A stretch of DNA of 33,999 nucleotides. Source: Candidatus Gottesmanbacteria bacterium GW2011_GWC1_43_10 (lineage in GTDB: Bacteria; Patescibacteriota; Microgenomatia; UBA10105). The notes beneath the pieces were generated by a model. The model saw nothing but the letters and a program-made list of their open reading frames with translations, searched no databases and was not told the origin of the DNA. Below are positions 1 to 8,967 of this stretch, one piece after another. Where the stretch lies: the NCBI GenBank assembly GCA_000995415.1, contig LCEX01000031.1, positions 1-33,999 on the forward strand, written 5' to 3'. The position numbers were made by a program, and so were the translations under genes. Positions within the stretch are counted from its first letter, which is position 1; every line of letters begins with the position of its first letter.

Positions 1-2
1 TT

Positions 3-722
3 AAATTAAAAGACACGGGAAGTCAACGATTCCCGGCAGTGACTTTGGGAGTCAGTAGCAGTTTGAAACCCGGTGAACCTTTGGTTATCCTCGGATTTCC
101 GTCGTTGGTAGAAGGGGATAGTCGTGGAAATTCACTTATTGATTACACCAACGCTGCCCGTACCCAATCAGTCACTCAAGGAATTGTGAGCGCTTTGAAG
201 CATGATAACACTGGGCGGTTGCTCATTCAAACTGATGCCTCAATTGAACGGGGTACGAGTGGTGGTCCCGCATTTAACAGCAAAACTGAAGTAGTAGGTA
301 TTGTTACTTTTGGAGTAGAGGGAACTTTGGGGAATTATAATTTTTTGCGCGATACCGCTGATATAAAAAGTTTACTAGATACCAATCAAATCCCCGTTCA
401 AAAAAATCCAGTATTTGAAAAGTGGCGTGAAGGCTTGACTTATTTTTGGAACGGATATTATACAAAAGCTTCCAACAACTTTAGGCTGGTTAAACAAATG
501 TATCCCGGACATCCCACTGTAGATGAGTATATTTCCGAAGCCAAAGCGGCGATTGTTCAAGGTAAAGACCGAGGATTATTTTTGGGATTTGAAAAAGAAG
601 TATTGATCAGAGTGGTATTTTATACATTTCTGTTTTTAATCAGTAGTTTGTTAGTTTGGAAACTTTTGATGGCAAAGAAAAACCATATTGTCGTTTCCAG
701 TCAAATCAGGACCGAAGTTTGA
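3..722 (+). CDS. Trypsin-like serine protease (S1/HtrA-like), 5' truncated by window edge, C-terminal TPR-like region and TM anchor
   Basis: Frame is open to the window start; GTSGGPAF catalytic Ser motif; C-terminal hydrophobic segment VLIRVVFYTFLFLISSLLVWKLL. Confidence 0.8.
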   Translation, partial: KLKDTGSQRFPAVTLGVSSSLKPGEPLVILGFPSLVEGDSRGNSLIDYTNAARTQSVTQGIVSALKHDNTGRLLIQTDASIERGTSGGPAFNSKTEVVGIVTFGVEGTLGNYNFLRDTADIKSLLDTNQIPVQKNPVFEKWREGLTYFWNGYYTKASNNFRLVKQMYPGHPTVDEYISEAKAAIVQGKDRGLFLGFEKEVLIRVVFYTFLFLISSLLVWKLLMAKKNHIVVSSQIRTEV

Positions 723-770
723 TATACTTGTATCTCAAAGAAATACTTGACATGAGTTACGCACCTTGTC

Positions 771-812
771 ATTATCCGGCTTGCCTGCTCGCCTTTGGAG
801 GGACCGGATAAT
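771..812. repeat. Stem-loop (9-bp stem attatccgg/ccggataat)
   Basis: Perfect inverted arms 771-779 and 804-812 downstream of the protease. Confidence 0.5.
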
Positions 813-833
813 CTATACAAATAAAACTTATGG

Positions 834-856
834 ATTCCCGCTTTCGCGGGAATGAC
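834..856 (+). repeat. REP-like hairpin attcccgc-tttc-gcgggaat-gac (copy 1)
   Basis: 8-bp perfect stem, 4-nt loop, trailing gac; same design at 23260, 27659 (inverted), 27975. Confidence 0.85.
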
Positions 857-896
857 AATCTAAATCACATAAAACTTCGTAAGTCCTAACTTTAAT

Positions 897-934
897 TAGT
901 TGATTGGATAATTTGATTATTGGATAATTGCATT
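897..934. repeat. AT-rich repeats of attggataatt word directly before dcd (half cassette)
   Basis: gattggataatttgattattggataatt; same word as spacers at 29571 and 31918. Confidence 0.6.
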
Positions 935-1504
935 ATGATTCTTTCTGACCGCGATATCAAAAAGGCACTGCAAAATAAACGCATTACATTTAAACCAACT
1001 TTAGATCTGACTACTCAGCTGGGATCTTGTTCCATAGATTTGCGCCTGGGGACCACATTTCGCGTATTTAAACACAGTCGGTTTGCTTTTATCGATCCGC
1101 ATGACAAGAAATTGGCAGAGAGCATGATGGAAGAACAAATTGTGAAAATGGGTGAGGCGTTCATTTTGCAACCCGGAGATTTTGTGCTTGCTACCACCAT
1201 CGAATCATTTACATTACCCAACGATTTGCTGGCTCGGCTTGAGGGGCGTTCTTCACTTGGTCGTTTGGGAATTGTGGTTCACTCGACTGCTTCTATTTTT
1301 GAACCGGGTTGGGATGGAGTGGTCGTTATGGAACTCGGAAACATGGGCCGGATGCCGGTCGCGCTTTATCCCACGATGCGGATTTGTGCGCTGACTTTTG
1401 AGGAACTGACTTCAGATGTTGATGTTCCTTACAATCAAAAAAAACACGCTAAATATATCAAGCAAACTGCTCCACTAGCGAGTAAGATCGCGGAAGAAGA
1501 GTGA
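935..1504 (+). CDS. dcd: dCTP deaminase
   Basis: MILSDRDIKKAL N-terminus; GRSSLGRLGIVVHSTASIFEPGWDG motif; ATG at 935 preferred over TTG 920. Confidence 0.9.
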   Translation: MILSDRDIKKALQNKRITFKPTLDLTTQLGSCSIDLRLGTTFRVFKHSRFAFIDPHDKKLAESMMEEQIVKMGEAFILQPGDFVLATTIESFTLPNDLLARLEGRSSLGRLGIVVHSTASIFEPGWDGVVVMELGNMGRMPVALYPTMRICALTFEELTSDVDVPYNQKKHAKYIKQTAPLASKIAEEE

Positions 1505-1513
1505 GTCAATTTT

Positions 1514-1771
1514 ATGACCGAGGTCATTTCAGAGGTTCCGGTTACATTGAAAGTAATACAGACGACAGATAAATTTTTCCGATTAGAAATTGTTTGTGGC
1601 CTTTGTGACGCGTTTAATCAAAGCTTTGTTTTTTACGAACCGGAATCAACGCTTCCGGTGGACACAGAACAAGCGGCGCTACGTCATTATCAAGAAACAG
1701 GTCATCCAGTCGAACGTATTTTATATCTTCCCATAGGTATGAAAACTGCACCTGCTTTCTTTAACATGTAA
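1514..1771 (+). CDS. Hypothetical protein (85 aa)
   Basis: ORF just downstream of dcd, same strand. Confidence 0.5.
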   Translation: MTEVISEVPVTLKVIQTTDKFFRLEIVCGLCDAFNQSFVFYEPESTLPVDTEQAALRHYQETGHPVERILYLPIGMKTAPAFFNM

Positions 1772-1858
1772 CTTGAAAGTATCTAAACGGATTAAAAGGA
1801 TACAAAACATAGAAGAGGTTTAAAGCTATTCAACCCGTCGGTTGATTTTAAAAGACTT

Positions 1859-2863
1859 ATGGTGTTAAGACTAGGTGAAGGTGCTCGGGGTAACGGCCAT
1901 TATGCGCATAAACCTGATCTTCTGCATGTTTTACCGTTAGAGCGTTCTAACGGCGCCACCAATTCCAATGATTATCTCGTTATACGATCCGACTTAAGTA
2001 CTCCTGGGAGTGCAGAGGTTTATCGTCTTGCGGCTGAAGGGCAGTTGTCTCCGTTACATCGTAGTTTAAGTTCTTCAGTGCCTACGGAGTTGTTAGCGGC
2101 TGGTTTTCCAAATGAGGAAAAAAGGACAAAATACATCGTTCAACCTTATCCGTTTCTTAAAAAGGTAGATGGTCCTCGAACAGGGCCGTTTGTTTTAGGT
2201 GTATTTCCTGCTTGTTTACCAGAGAAACGGCATTTAATGTTAGTTGTGGATACGAGTAATGGTGTGAATTATCCAAGACTGGTTACAACTCTTAGAGACT
2301 TGTTCCAACATAAAGATCCGGAAACATTTGCGCATAGTCAAAGGGTGGCAGAGTTGGTACGGAGAGCAGGTGAGGCACTTTTGCCTAAAATCAATTCTCA
2401 ACTACTTTGTCGTATGGAAAGAGGTGGTTTTCTTCATGATATTGGTAAATTAGACCTTCCACAAACAATCATTGATACGCCTGCAGGTCACAATTTGTCC
2501 AGAGAACAGCGGGATCTTATTCGCGAACATCCACGGTATGCTGTACAAGTCATGCAGGCTCTCCCCGAATTATTTAGTCCAATGGAGGTGGAGATGGTAG
2601 GTTATCACCAGGAAAAATGGGACGGGACGGGTTATCCCCATAGATTACGAGGCGGACGGATTCCTTTGCCGGCGCGTGTTTTGGCTCTTGCTGATACTTG
2701 GGATGCGATGCGAAGTGACCGGCCATACAGAAGAGCAATGCCAGCAAACGAAGTTAGGAGTTATTTTACCGCCCAAAAGGGGCATGCTTTTGATCCCTTT
2801 TTGGTTGATGCTTTTCTAGAAGTTGTGGATCGGATAGAGCAAGGTATGGGATATCCTGTGTGA
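1859..2863 (+). CDS. HD-GYP domain protein
   Basis: HSQRVAEL, FLHDIGKLDLP, GYHQEKWDGTGYPHRLRGGRIPLPARVLALADTWDAM. Confidence 0.88.
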   Translation: MVLRLGEGARGNGHYAHKPDLLHVLPLERSNGATNSNDYLVIRSDLSTPGSAEVYRLAAEGQLSPLHRSLSSSVPTELLAAGFPNEEKRTKYIVQPYPFLKKVDGPRTGPFVLGVFPACLPEKRHLMLVVDTSNGVNYPRLVTTLRDLFQHKDPETFAHSQRVAELVRRAGEALLPKINSQLLCRMERGGFLHDIGKLDLPQTIIDTPAGHNLSREQRDLIREHPRYAVQVMQALPELFSPMEVEMVGYHQEKWDGTGYPHRLRGGRIPLPARVLALADTWDAMRSDRPYRRAMPANEVRSYFTAQKGHAFDPFLVDAFLEVVDRIEQGMGYPV

Positions 2864-2872
2864 AGAGTATAA

Positions 2873-3631
2873 TCAGTTTTTGTGGCACAGGAGAGCTAAG
2901 AATAAAGGGAACTCACTGCGACTTCTATTTTCCATTTTCGCCGCAGATCCGACGCTGATTTTGTCAGAAGTCCACTCTGCCAACTTTTCGATCATAAAAC
3001 CATTGTTTGTGATCATTTCGGAATAAGCAGAGATGGGTAAATGAAACGTCCAGGTGATGGATTTGCCAATTTGGCCGGGGTGCATGTTGATCGGTATCTC
3101 AAGTGGTGACAGATACCGGTTGATGCGGCGGTACTGGAGTTTGTTTTGGGGATCAATTTCCCAACTGGATTGGCGGGGAATGCGAAAACAGGGGTGGTTG
3201 AGGACGATCAGCAGTTTACCTTTGGGTTTGAGAAAACGGGTTGCGTTAGTGATGACATTAGTTGCATCTTTGATGTTTTGCAAAGCCAAAATGACTGTCG
3301 CGTGGGTAAAATTGGTGGTTAAGGCGAGACTTTGTGTCACGTCGCTGACTACAAAATGGTGCCGCGGATTTTTATCTTTGTTTTTGGCAAATTGGATGAG
3401 CTTGGGAGCTGCATCAATACCATAGTATGTCACCGCTTTTGGTAAATAGCGGGCCAAAATGCCGTTGCCACAAGCCAAGTCAAGGAGTGTTGAATCGGGT
3501 TTGAGATCCAGAAGTTGCAACGATTTGGGGATGATCACGTGTTCATGGAAATATTGGCCTTTGACGTCTACCAATTCGTTGTACCAACGGGCTTCGTGGT
3601 TCCAGGAAGTAGGTTTTTTAGGTCGGAACAT
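2873..3631 (-). CDS. Class I SAM-dependent methyltransferase
   Basis: LLDLACGNGILARYLP motif I; downstream Rossmann-like motifs. Confidence 0.85.
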   Translation of the reverse strand: MFRPKKPTSWNHEARWYNELVDVKGQYFHEHVIIPKSLQLLDLKPDSTLLDLACGNGILARYLPKAVTYYGIDAAPKLIQFAKNKDKNPRHHFVVSDVTQSLALTTNFTHATVILALQNIKDATNVITNATRFLKPKGKLLIVLNHPCFRIPRQSSWEIDPQNKLQYRRINRYLSPLEIPINMHPGQIGKSITWTFHLPISAYSEMITNNGFMIEKLAEWTSDKISVGSAAKMENRSRSEFPLFLALLCHKN

Positions 3632-3653
3632 ATATTTTGGTAGTAGTTGGTTT

Positions 3654-4304
3654 TTAAATTAACTTTGCCAAATGATTTTTTACGGCAACTAGGTCTGGGA
3701 AAATTTTATCAGCAGCAGAATAATCTAACTGTTTGGTATAAATCCCGGGAATAGCAAAACAGATCATTTGAGCGGCCTTGGCTGCAGCCACTCCGGTCAA
3801 TGCATCTTCCAAAACCACACACGACTCGGGTGCCACACCTAGTGCTCGGCCGGTTTTTTGGTAAACCTCCGGGTGCGGTTTGCCTTGTTTGACATGGTCA
3901 CTACCAACAATTACTGGGAAAAACTCACGCAGGCCGAATCTGTTCATCACAAAATCTATATACCAGGATAGAGCACTAGTACCTAGTCCCACTGGGACTT
4001 TCTTCTTTTTCAGAAATTGTAGAAGCTCTAAGGCACCGGGTGCTAATTCAAGCGTATTTTCAATAAGAGATTTAAATAGCTGGTCACGTTTTTGCACCAA
4101 TCTATTTACACTATCGGGAAGCGACCAGCGCTTTTGCAACTTGGCATATTCTTCAACAATGCGTTGACCGGTAAACTCTTTGACGTGAGTTAGACTATAA
4201 CGTTTACTGTATTCGGCGAATAACGATTTATTTGCTTGAAAATGGACTGGTTCCGAGTCGACTAAGACGCCATCCATATCAAAAATGACGGCTTTGATTT
4301 TCAT
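3654..4304 (-). CDS. HAD-superfamily hydrolase, beta-phosphoglucomutase-like
   Basis: IFDMDGVLVDSEPVH; VVLEDALTGVAAAKAA; overlaps glmS stop by 4 nt. Confidence 0.9.
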   Translation of the reverse strand: MKIKAVIFDMDGVLVDSEPVHFQANKSLFAEYSKRYSLTHVKEFTGQRIVEEYAKLQKRWSLPDSVNRLVQKRDQLFKSLIENTLELAPGALELLQFLKKKKVPVGLGTSALSWYIDFVMNRFGLREFFPVIVGSDHVKQGKPHPEVYQKTGRALGVAPESCVVLEDALTGVAAAKAAQMICFAIPGIYTKQLDYSAADKIFPDLVAVKNHLAKLI

Positions 4305-6265
4305 TTTACAGTCACACTTTTGGCTAAATTTCTGGGTTTATCCGGATCCAGGCCGCGGTAGATGGTGATGTAATAAGCCAAAGCCTGTGCGGTCACGACA
4401 TTGGGAATGATCGTTGCCTCGCGGGCGTCAGTAACGGGCAAATAATAATCAAAAATCTCATGAGGCTTATGGGAAATGCCGATTATAAATCCGCCGCGGG
4501 CTTTCATTTCCATAGCTCCAGCCAAATTGGCACCATAAGTTTCATCATTTGGCAAAAAAGCGATGCAAGGTACACCCTTTTCCACCAGAGCCAAAGGTCC
4601 GTGTTTGAGTTCACCTGCCGCCATGCCCTCGGCGTGGATGTAGGCAGTTTCTTTGATTTTGATCGCTGCCTCAAGACTGGCCGGATATGAAAGGCCGCGG
4701 CCGATGACATAGATGTCACGGGCGCTTTTGAGTTTATCAGCTAACTTTTGCAATCTTTTGATATTGGCTTCCGAAAGAACTTGTTTAGTGGATGCGGCGG
4801 CCTGCAAAATCACTTTTTTGCCTTCTCCAATTTTACCGGCCAGAGCATAAGCCAAAAGAGTGAGATGGCTAAGTTTGGCAGTTAACGCTTTGGTTGAAGC
4901 CACACTTTTCTCGGGTCCGGCCCCAACTAGCATTTTATAATCAGCTTCGCGGTAAAGAGTTGAACCCATGACATTAACAAGCGCAAAAATTTTGGCCCCT
5001 CGGGCCCGGGCTTTTTTGATTGACTCAAGCGTATCCATGGTTTCTCCGGATTGGGATAGGGCCATCACCAAGCTTTTACTGGTCAAAAAATCCAAATGGT
5101 AGCCAAATTCGCTGCCTATAGCCCAATTGACATGCCGCTTGGCAATTTTGGAAAACAAGTAACTACCAGCGATGCAGACATAAGAAGCGCTGCCGCAACC
5201 GACCATATAAGTGCCAAATGATTTTTTGATAGTTTGGGCGAGTTTTTCGACGTGAGTGCTAGTGGTTTGGGCGATGTCGGCGATGATTTTTGGTTGTTCA
5301 TGGATCTCTTTAAGCATGAAATAGGGATATTTTCCTAAATCCACCTGTGCCACAGACCAATTAAGTTTTTGGGGTTTAAAAGTCACCGGTTTGTTTGTGC
5401 GGACGTTGACGATTTTTACATTTTTATTAGAAACAATTGCCATTTCATCATCTTCCATAAAATGGACATTTTTGGTGTAGGGTAAAAGGGCGGCAGCATC
5501 GCTAGCTAAGAAGTTTTCATGATCACCAAAACCAATAACGAGCGGAGAACCATTGCGTACAGCCACAAATTCTCGGGTTTGATGGTTTATGGCAATGATA
5601 GCATTTAAGCCCTGCATTTGGTTAAAGGCTGCCCGCACTGCTTGGGGGAAATCTAACTTATTATGATTCACATTTAACCCCTCCTCACCTCCCCTTAAAT
5701 TAAGGGGAGGAAGGGTGGGGTTATTGAGAGGGGAATTACTTCTCCACTTTTTAAGAGGAGGTAAGGTGGAGTTAGATCCACAAAAATACTCTTCAATCAT
5801 ATGTGCGATTACTTCGGTATCTGTTTCGGAAATAAACTTGTGATTCTTTTTTGTGAGTGCTTTTTTGATCTCATCATAGTTTTCGAAAATACCGTTGTGG
5901 ACAATGGCGATTGATTTGGTGCAATCCAGATGCGGGTGGGCGTTGATGTCAGTCACTCCGCCGTGGGTGGCCCAACGGGTGTGGCCAAGAGCGAAACTGC
6001 TCGGGGGGAGGTCGTAAACGGTTGAGCTGCCTATTTTCCCGGCCTTTTTTTTGACTACGATGGTTCGTAACCCCTCTTGACCTCCCCTGATCCTAAGGGG
6101 AGGAATTTCCCCTCTTAAGATAAGAGGGGATGAAGGGGAGTTATGAAGTGGTACTTCTGCCACGCCCCAGCTATCGTATCCCCGATATTCCAGAGATTTG
6201 AGTCCATCAAACACGATCTGAGCGCCGTTTGATTTAGGGCCAACGTAGCCAAAAATTCCACACAT
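4301..6265 (-). CDS. glmS: Glutamine-fructose-6-phosphate aminotransferase (isomerizing) with two in-frame palindromic-element insertions
   Basis: MCGIFGYVG N-terminus, LGHTRWATHG, two SIS domains, C-terminal NLAKSVTVK. Confidence 0.95.
   Translation of the reverse strand: MCGIFGYVGPKSNGAQIVFDGLKSLEYRGYDSWGVAEVPLHNSPSSPLILRGEIPPLRIRGGQEGLRTIVVKKKAGKIGSSTVYDLPPSSFALGHTRWATHGGVTDINAHPHLDCTKSIAIVHNGIFENYDEIKKALTKKNHKFISETDTEVIAHMIEEYFCGSNSTLPPLKKWRSNSPLNNPTLPPLNLRGGEEGLNVNHNKLDFPQAVRAAFNQMQGLNAIIAINHQTREFVAVRNGSPLVIGFGDHENFLASDAAALLPYTKNVHFMEDDEMAIVSNKNVKIVNVRTNKPVTFKPQKLNWSVAQVDLGKYPYFMLKEIHEQPKIIADIAQTTSTHVEKLAQTIKKSFGTYMVGCGSASYVCIAGSYLFSKIAKRHVNWAIGSEFGYHLDFLTSKSLVMALSQSGETMDTLESIKKARARGAKIFALVNVMGSTLYREADYKMLVGAGPEKSVASTKALTAKLSHLTLLAYALAGKIGEGKKVILQAAASTKQVLSEANIKRLQKLADKLKSARDIYVIGRGLSYPASLEAAIKIKETAYIHAEGMAAGELKHGPLALVEKGVPCIAFLPNDETYGANLAGAMEMKARGGFIIGISHKPHEIFDYYLPVTDAREATIIPNVVTAQALAYYITIYRGLDPDKPRNLAKSVTVK
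5676..5772. repeat. Tandem pair of palindromic repeats inserted in frame in glmS
   Basis: aacccctcctcacctccccttaaattaaggggagg... plus a second, degraded copy; encodes NPTLPPLNLRGGEEGLN. Confidence 0.85.
6068..6142. repeat. Second palindromic repeat insertion in glmS
   Basis: aacccctcttgacctcccctgatcctaaggggagg + cccctcttaagataagagggg; encodes SPLILRGEIPPLRIRGGQEGL. Confidence 0.85.
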
Positions 6266-6419
6266 AAATTTTGCTTAAATTTCCTGCCCGGCTAAAACTC
6301 CAGTCTCGAAATCGTAGAGGATCAGAGCGTAATAGTCAAGTGAATCTGCAAACTTGATAAAAAGACAAAGTATAGTAGTTGACACGCGCGAGATTTTATT
6401 CTATATCTTTAGCAAATAT

Positions 6420-6710
6420 ATGAGTGAGAGAGCTCAAAAACTGACTAGCCGGCCTGTAAGGATGTCTGATGGCCGCTTCGCCTTACCTGCAACAGCACCA
6501 GAAGTGAATTCACATTTACACCAAGCTGTACGAGTGGTTGATAAACTTTTGTTAAGTCAAACATCTATTATTGTTTTAAGTCCCAAGCGGGCTATCATTC
6601 AACGAGGTGACCAGCCAGATCATTGGAATATAATGACACCTGGCGAATTTGCATCTTATAAACAAGAGATTGAAGACTATAGACAGAGGATGGAACTAGC
6701 CTATAAATAA
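6420..6710 (+). CDS. Hypothetical protein (ORF 6354-6710; start uncertain)
   Basis: Open frame; ATG 6420 or TTG 6354. Confidence 0.4.
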   Translation: MSERAQKLTSRPVRMSDGRFALPATAPEVNSHLHQAVRVVDKLLLSQTSIIVLSPKRAIIQRGDQPDHWNIMTPGEFASYKQEIEDYRQRMELAYK

Positions 6711-6742
6711 AGGATGGAATAAACTGGCACAGATCATTCTAG

Positions 6743-7384
6743 TTGATGAAAAACAACAGGAAAAAGCACTATCTTTCGATCATGGGAACGATGGGATCTG
6801 GTAAAACTACGGCAGTTAAGTTGCTTGCCAACCATTTAAAGTTCCATTTGCTTGAAGAAAACTTCGGTACCAATGCCTTTCTACCAAAATTTTACCAAGA
6901 TATGGAGAGGTGGGCATTTCACTCGCAGGCGTTTTTTCTCCTAGAGAAGGTGAGTCAGATACTAGGAATTCCCAAACTTCTCAGTTCTCGCTCGGTAGTT
7001 CAGGACACTTTGCTGCAACAGGATGTATTTTCTTATGCCAAAGCCCAACACGTTTTGGGACATATGGATGATGACGAGTGGCGGCTTTACCAAAAAATCT
7101 ACCGTTCATTTGAGCCATATTTTCCGCGTCCCGATTTGCTCATCTACTTGGAAACTTCGTTGACGGTTCTACGTGATCGAATCAAATCGCGAGCCAGGAC
7201 TTATGAGCAGAGCATTCCGAATAAATATTTAGAACTCCTCGATGATCTGAATCACAAGTGGCTATCGGAAAATAAAACCATACCGGTTATAATAGTCAAA
7301 ACCGATGGTATAAATATTGTTAGAAATAAGAAAGCGCAAACAGAGTTTGTAGTTCTGATCAAAAAACGTCTAAAATATGGCTAA
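6743..7384 (+). CDS. Deoxynucleoside kinase family protein (dAK/dCK/dGK-like)
   Basis: GTMGSGKTTAVKLLA; FLPKFYQDMERWAFHSQAFFL; PDLLIYLETS. Confidence 0.9.
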   Translation: MMKNNRKKHYLSIMGTMGSGKTTAVKLLANHLKFHLLEENFGTNAFLPKFYQDMERWAFHSQAFFLLEKVSQILGIPKLLSSRSVVQDTLLQQDVFSYAKAQHVLGHMDDDEWRLYQKIYRSFEPYFPRPDLLIYLETSLTVLRDRIKSRARTYEQSIPNKYLELLDDLNHKWLSENKTIPVIIVKTDGINIVRNKKAQTEFVVLIKKRLKYG

Positions 7385-8054
7385 CAGGTTTTCGCAAATC
7401 AAGGTTTTGATCTGGGATTTTGACGGAACGTTTTATAAACCTAACGCTGCGTTGTGGCAAGACGTGCGGCAAGCCGAATATCAGACGATCATGAACCACA
7501 CAGGTTGGTCGAAGAAAAAAACAGTGATCGAGTTTGAGGACACACATAAACACAAGTTTGGCAGTGCCACTCAAGTCGCAGCTTTTTTGAGTAGAATTTC
7601 TATCGTAGAAGCTGCAGTAGAAATGGAAAATTATTTTGACCGCCGCAAATATGTCCAGCGAGATGAAAAATTGATTGCTCTATTTGCCAAACTCAAAAAC
7701 TTCCGCCATTTTACTTTGGCCAACGGAGTTATCGAAAAACACAAACAAACTTTGGCTGTTTTAGGTATTAATCCTGAAATTTTTGAAGAAATGGTGACTT
7801 CAGAAACAGTGGGTGTCACCAAACCAAATCCCAAAGGTTTTGAATATATTTTGGATAAAACTAAATTGGCACCTTCTGCACATCTCATGATTGGCGATCG
7901 GGAAGCGATTGATTTGGTTCCGGCCAAACAACTGGGGATGAAAACCTGTTTGGTCTGGTCGGATGAAAAAAGCGAAATTGCCGATGCGACACTTTCTTCA
8001 GTATACGAAGTCAGCAGTTTGTTTCTACAAAATCCCCAAAATCCTGGAATGTAA
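7377..8054 (+). CDS. HAD-superfamily hydrolase
   Basis: VLIWDFDGTFYKPN; TLANGV; KPNPKGFEYIL; MIGDREAIDLVPAKQLGM; overlaps upstream kinase. Confidence 0.85.
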   Translation: MANRFSQIKVLIWDFDGTFYKPNAALWQDVRQAEYQTIMNHTGWSKKKTVIEFEDTHKHKFGSATQVAAFLSRISIVEAAVEMENYFDRRKYVQRDEKLIALFAKLKNFRHFTLANGVIEKHKQTLAVLGINPEIFEEMVTSETVGVTKPNPKGFEYILDKTKLAPSAHLMIGDREAIDLVPAKQLGMKTCLVWSDEKSEIADATLSSVYEVSSLFLQNPQNPGM

Positions 8055-8140
8055 ATACATATCACTCCGGGAATGAAATATGGCTGCATTCCGGGATTTA
8101 AGGAAAATTGAGATACAATATTAGATTCTAAATCAAGTTT

Positions 8141-8746
8141 ATGAAAAAAGAAAAACTGATTGTTTTTGAGGGCATAAGTGGCACGGGTAAAGAAACCCAA
8201 GCCAAGCTGTTACGTGATTATTTATCCAAACAGAAAATTACCACCCAAATCGTTTATCATCCGACACCGGAAATGAAAACCATTTTGTCAACTTGGCGAA
8301 AACTTCGGAATATTGATCGTTTGACTGAAGTATATCTTTTGATGGCAGATAGATCTGATCGCGTGCGACAAATCATCCAACCGGCGCTCAAAAGAGGAGA
8401 CTGGGTGATAAGTTTGAGAAATTATGTAAGTGCGCTGGTTTATCAAGGTAGGTCTGAAAAAGACCGAGATTGGATTTCACGCGAGTTTGCGCATTTTGAA
8501 CCTCAGCCAGATTACTTATTTTATTTTGATATAGATCCGGTCCACGTGCTTAGTCGAATCAAGAAAAGATACCAAGAAACAGGTGAGGCTTTGGGGTCTT
8601 TTGAAAAAAGGGAATTACTTGAAGAAAAACTAGCGGCTTATAAAAAAGTCTTGCAAATGATTCCGCATATTACTATTGATGCCAATTTGTCTATTGAACA
8701 AATCCACTTTGAAATCATTACTCATCTTGGAGTTAGTTTAACCTGA
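8141..8746 (+). CDS. Thymidylate-kinase-like P-loop kinase (divergent paralog)
   Basis: LIVFEGISGTGKETQAKLL; LLMADRSDRVRQIIQPAL; ALVYQG. Confidence 0.75.
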   Translation: MKKEKLIVFEGISGTGKETQAKLLRDYLSKQKITTQIVYHPTPEMKTILSTWRKLRNIDRLTEVYLLMADRSDRVRQIIQPALKRGDWVISLRNYVSALVYQGRSEKDRDWISREFAHFEPQPDYLFYFDIDPVHVLSRIKKRYQETGEALGSFEKRELLEEKLAAYKKVLQMIPHITIDANLSIEQIHFEIITHLGVSLT

Positions 8747-8901
8747 ATTACGAAATGAAAATCTAAGTTTTGGATTATAGATTCCCTCTCTTGGTAAGAG
8801 AGGGTTAGGGTGAGTTAGTTACTTAAACAACTCCTCCTGACCTCCTCTTCTGAAGAGGAGGAAACTATAATCCGGAAGTTAACTTCATTTCGTAACTTAT
8901 T
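8745..8901. repeat. Composite nested inverted repeat (outer ttacgaaatgaa/ttcatttcgtaa arms enclosing GAGGGG-type hairpins)
   Basis: Inverted arms near 8749 and 8888; inner ccctctc...gagaggg and cctcctcttctgaagaggagg. Confidence 0.7.
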
Positions 8902-8967
8902 GAATAAATTCTTTCCGGCTGCCGTATTGCGCTCACAATATAATTTTGTTACTATAAGTTTCGTTAT

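Noticed and set aside
3054-3662. Plus-strand ORFs 3054-3425 and 3459-3662
   Set aside because: Opposite strand of the methyltransferase with a clear SAM-binding motif.
7631-8200. 189-aa minus-strand ORF over the HAD gene
   Set aside because: Antisense to a gene with clear HAD motifs; no family features.
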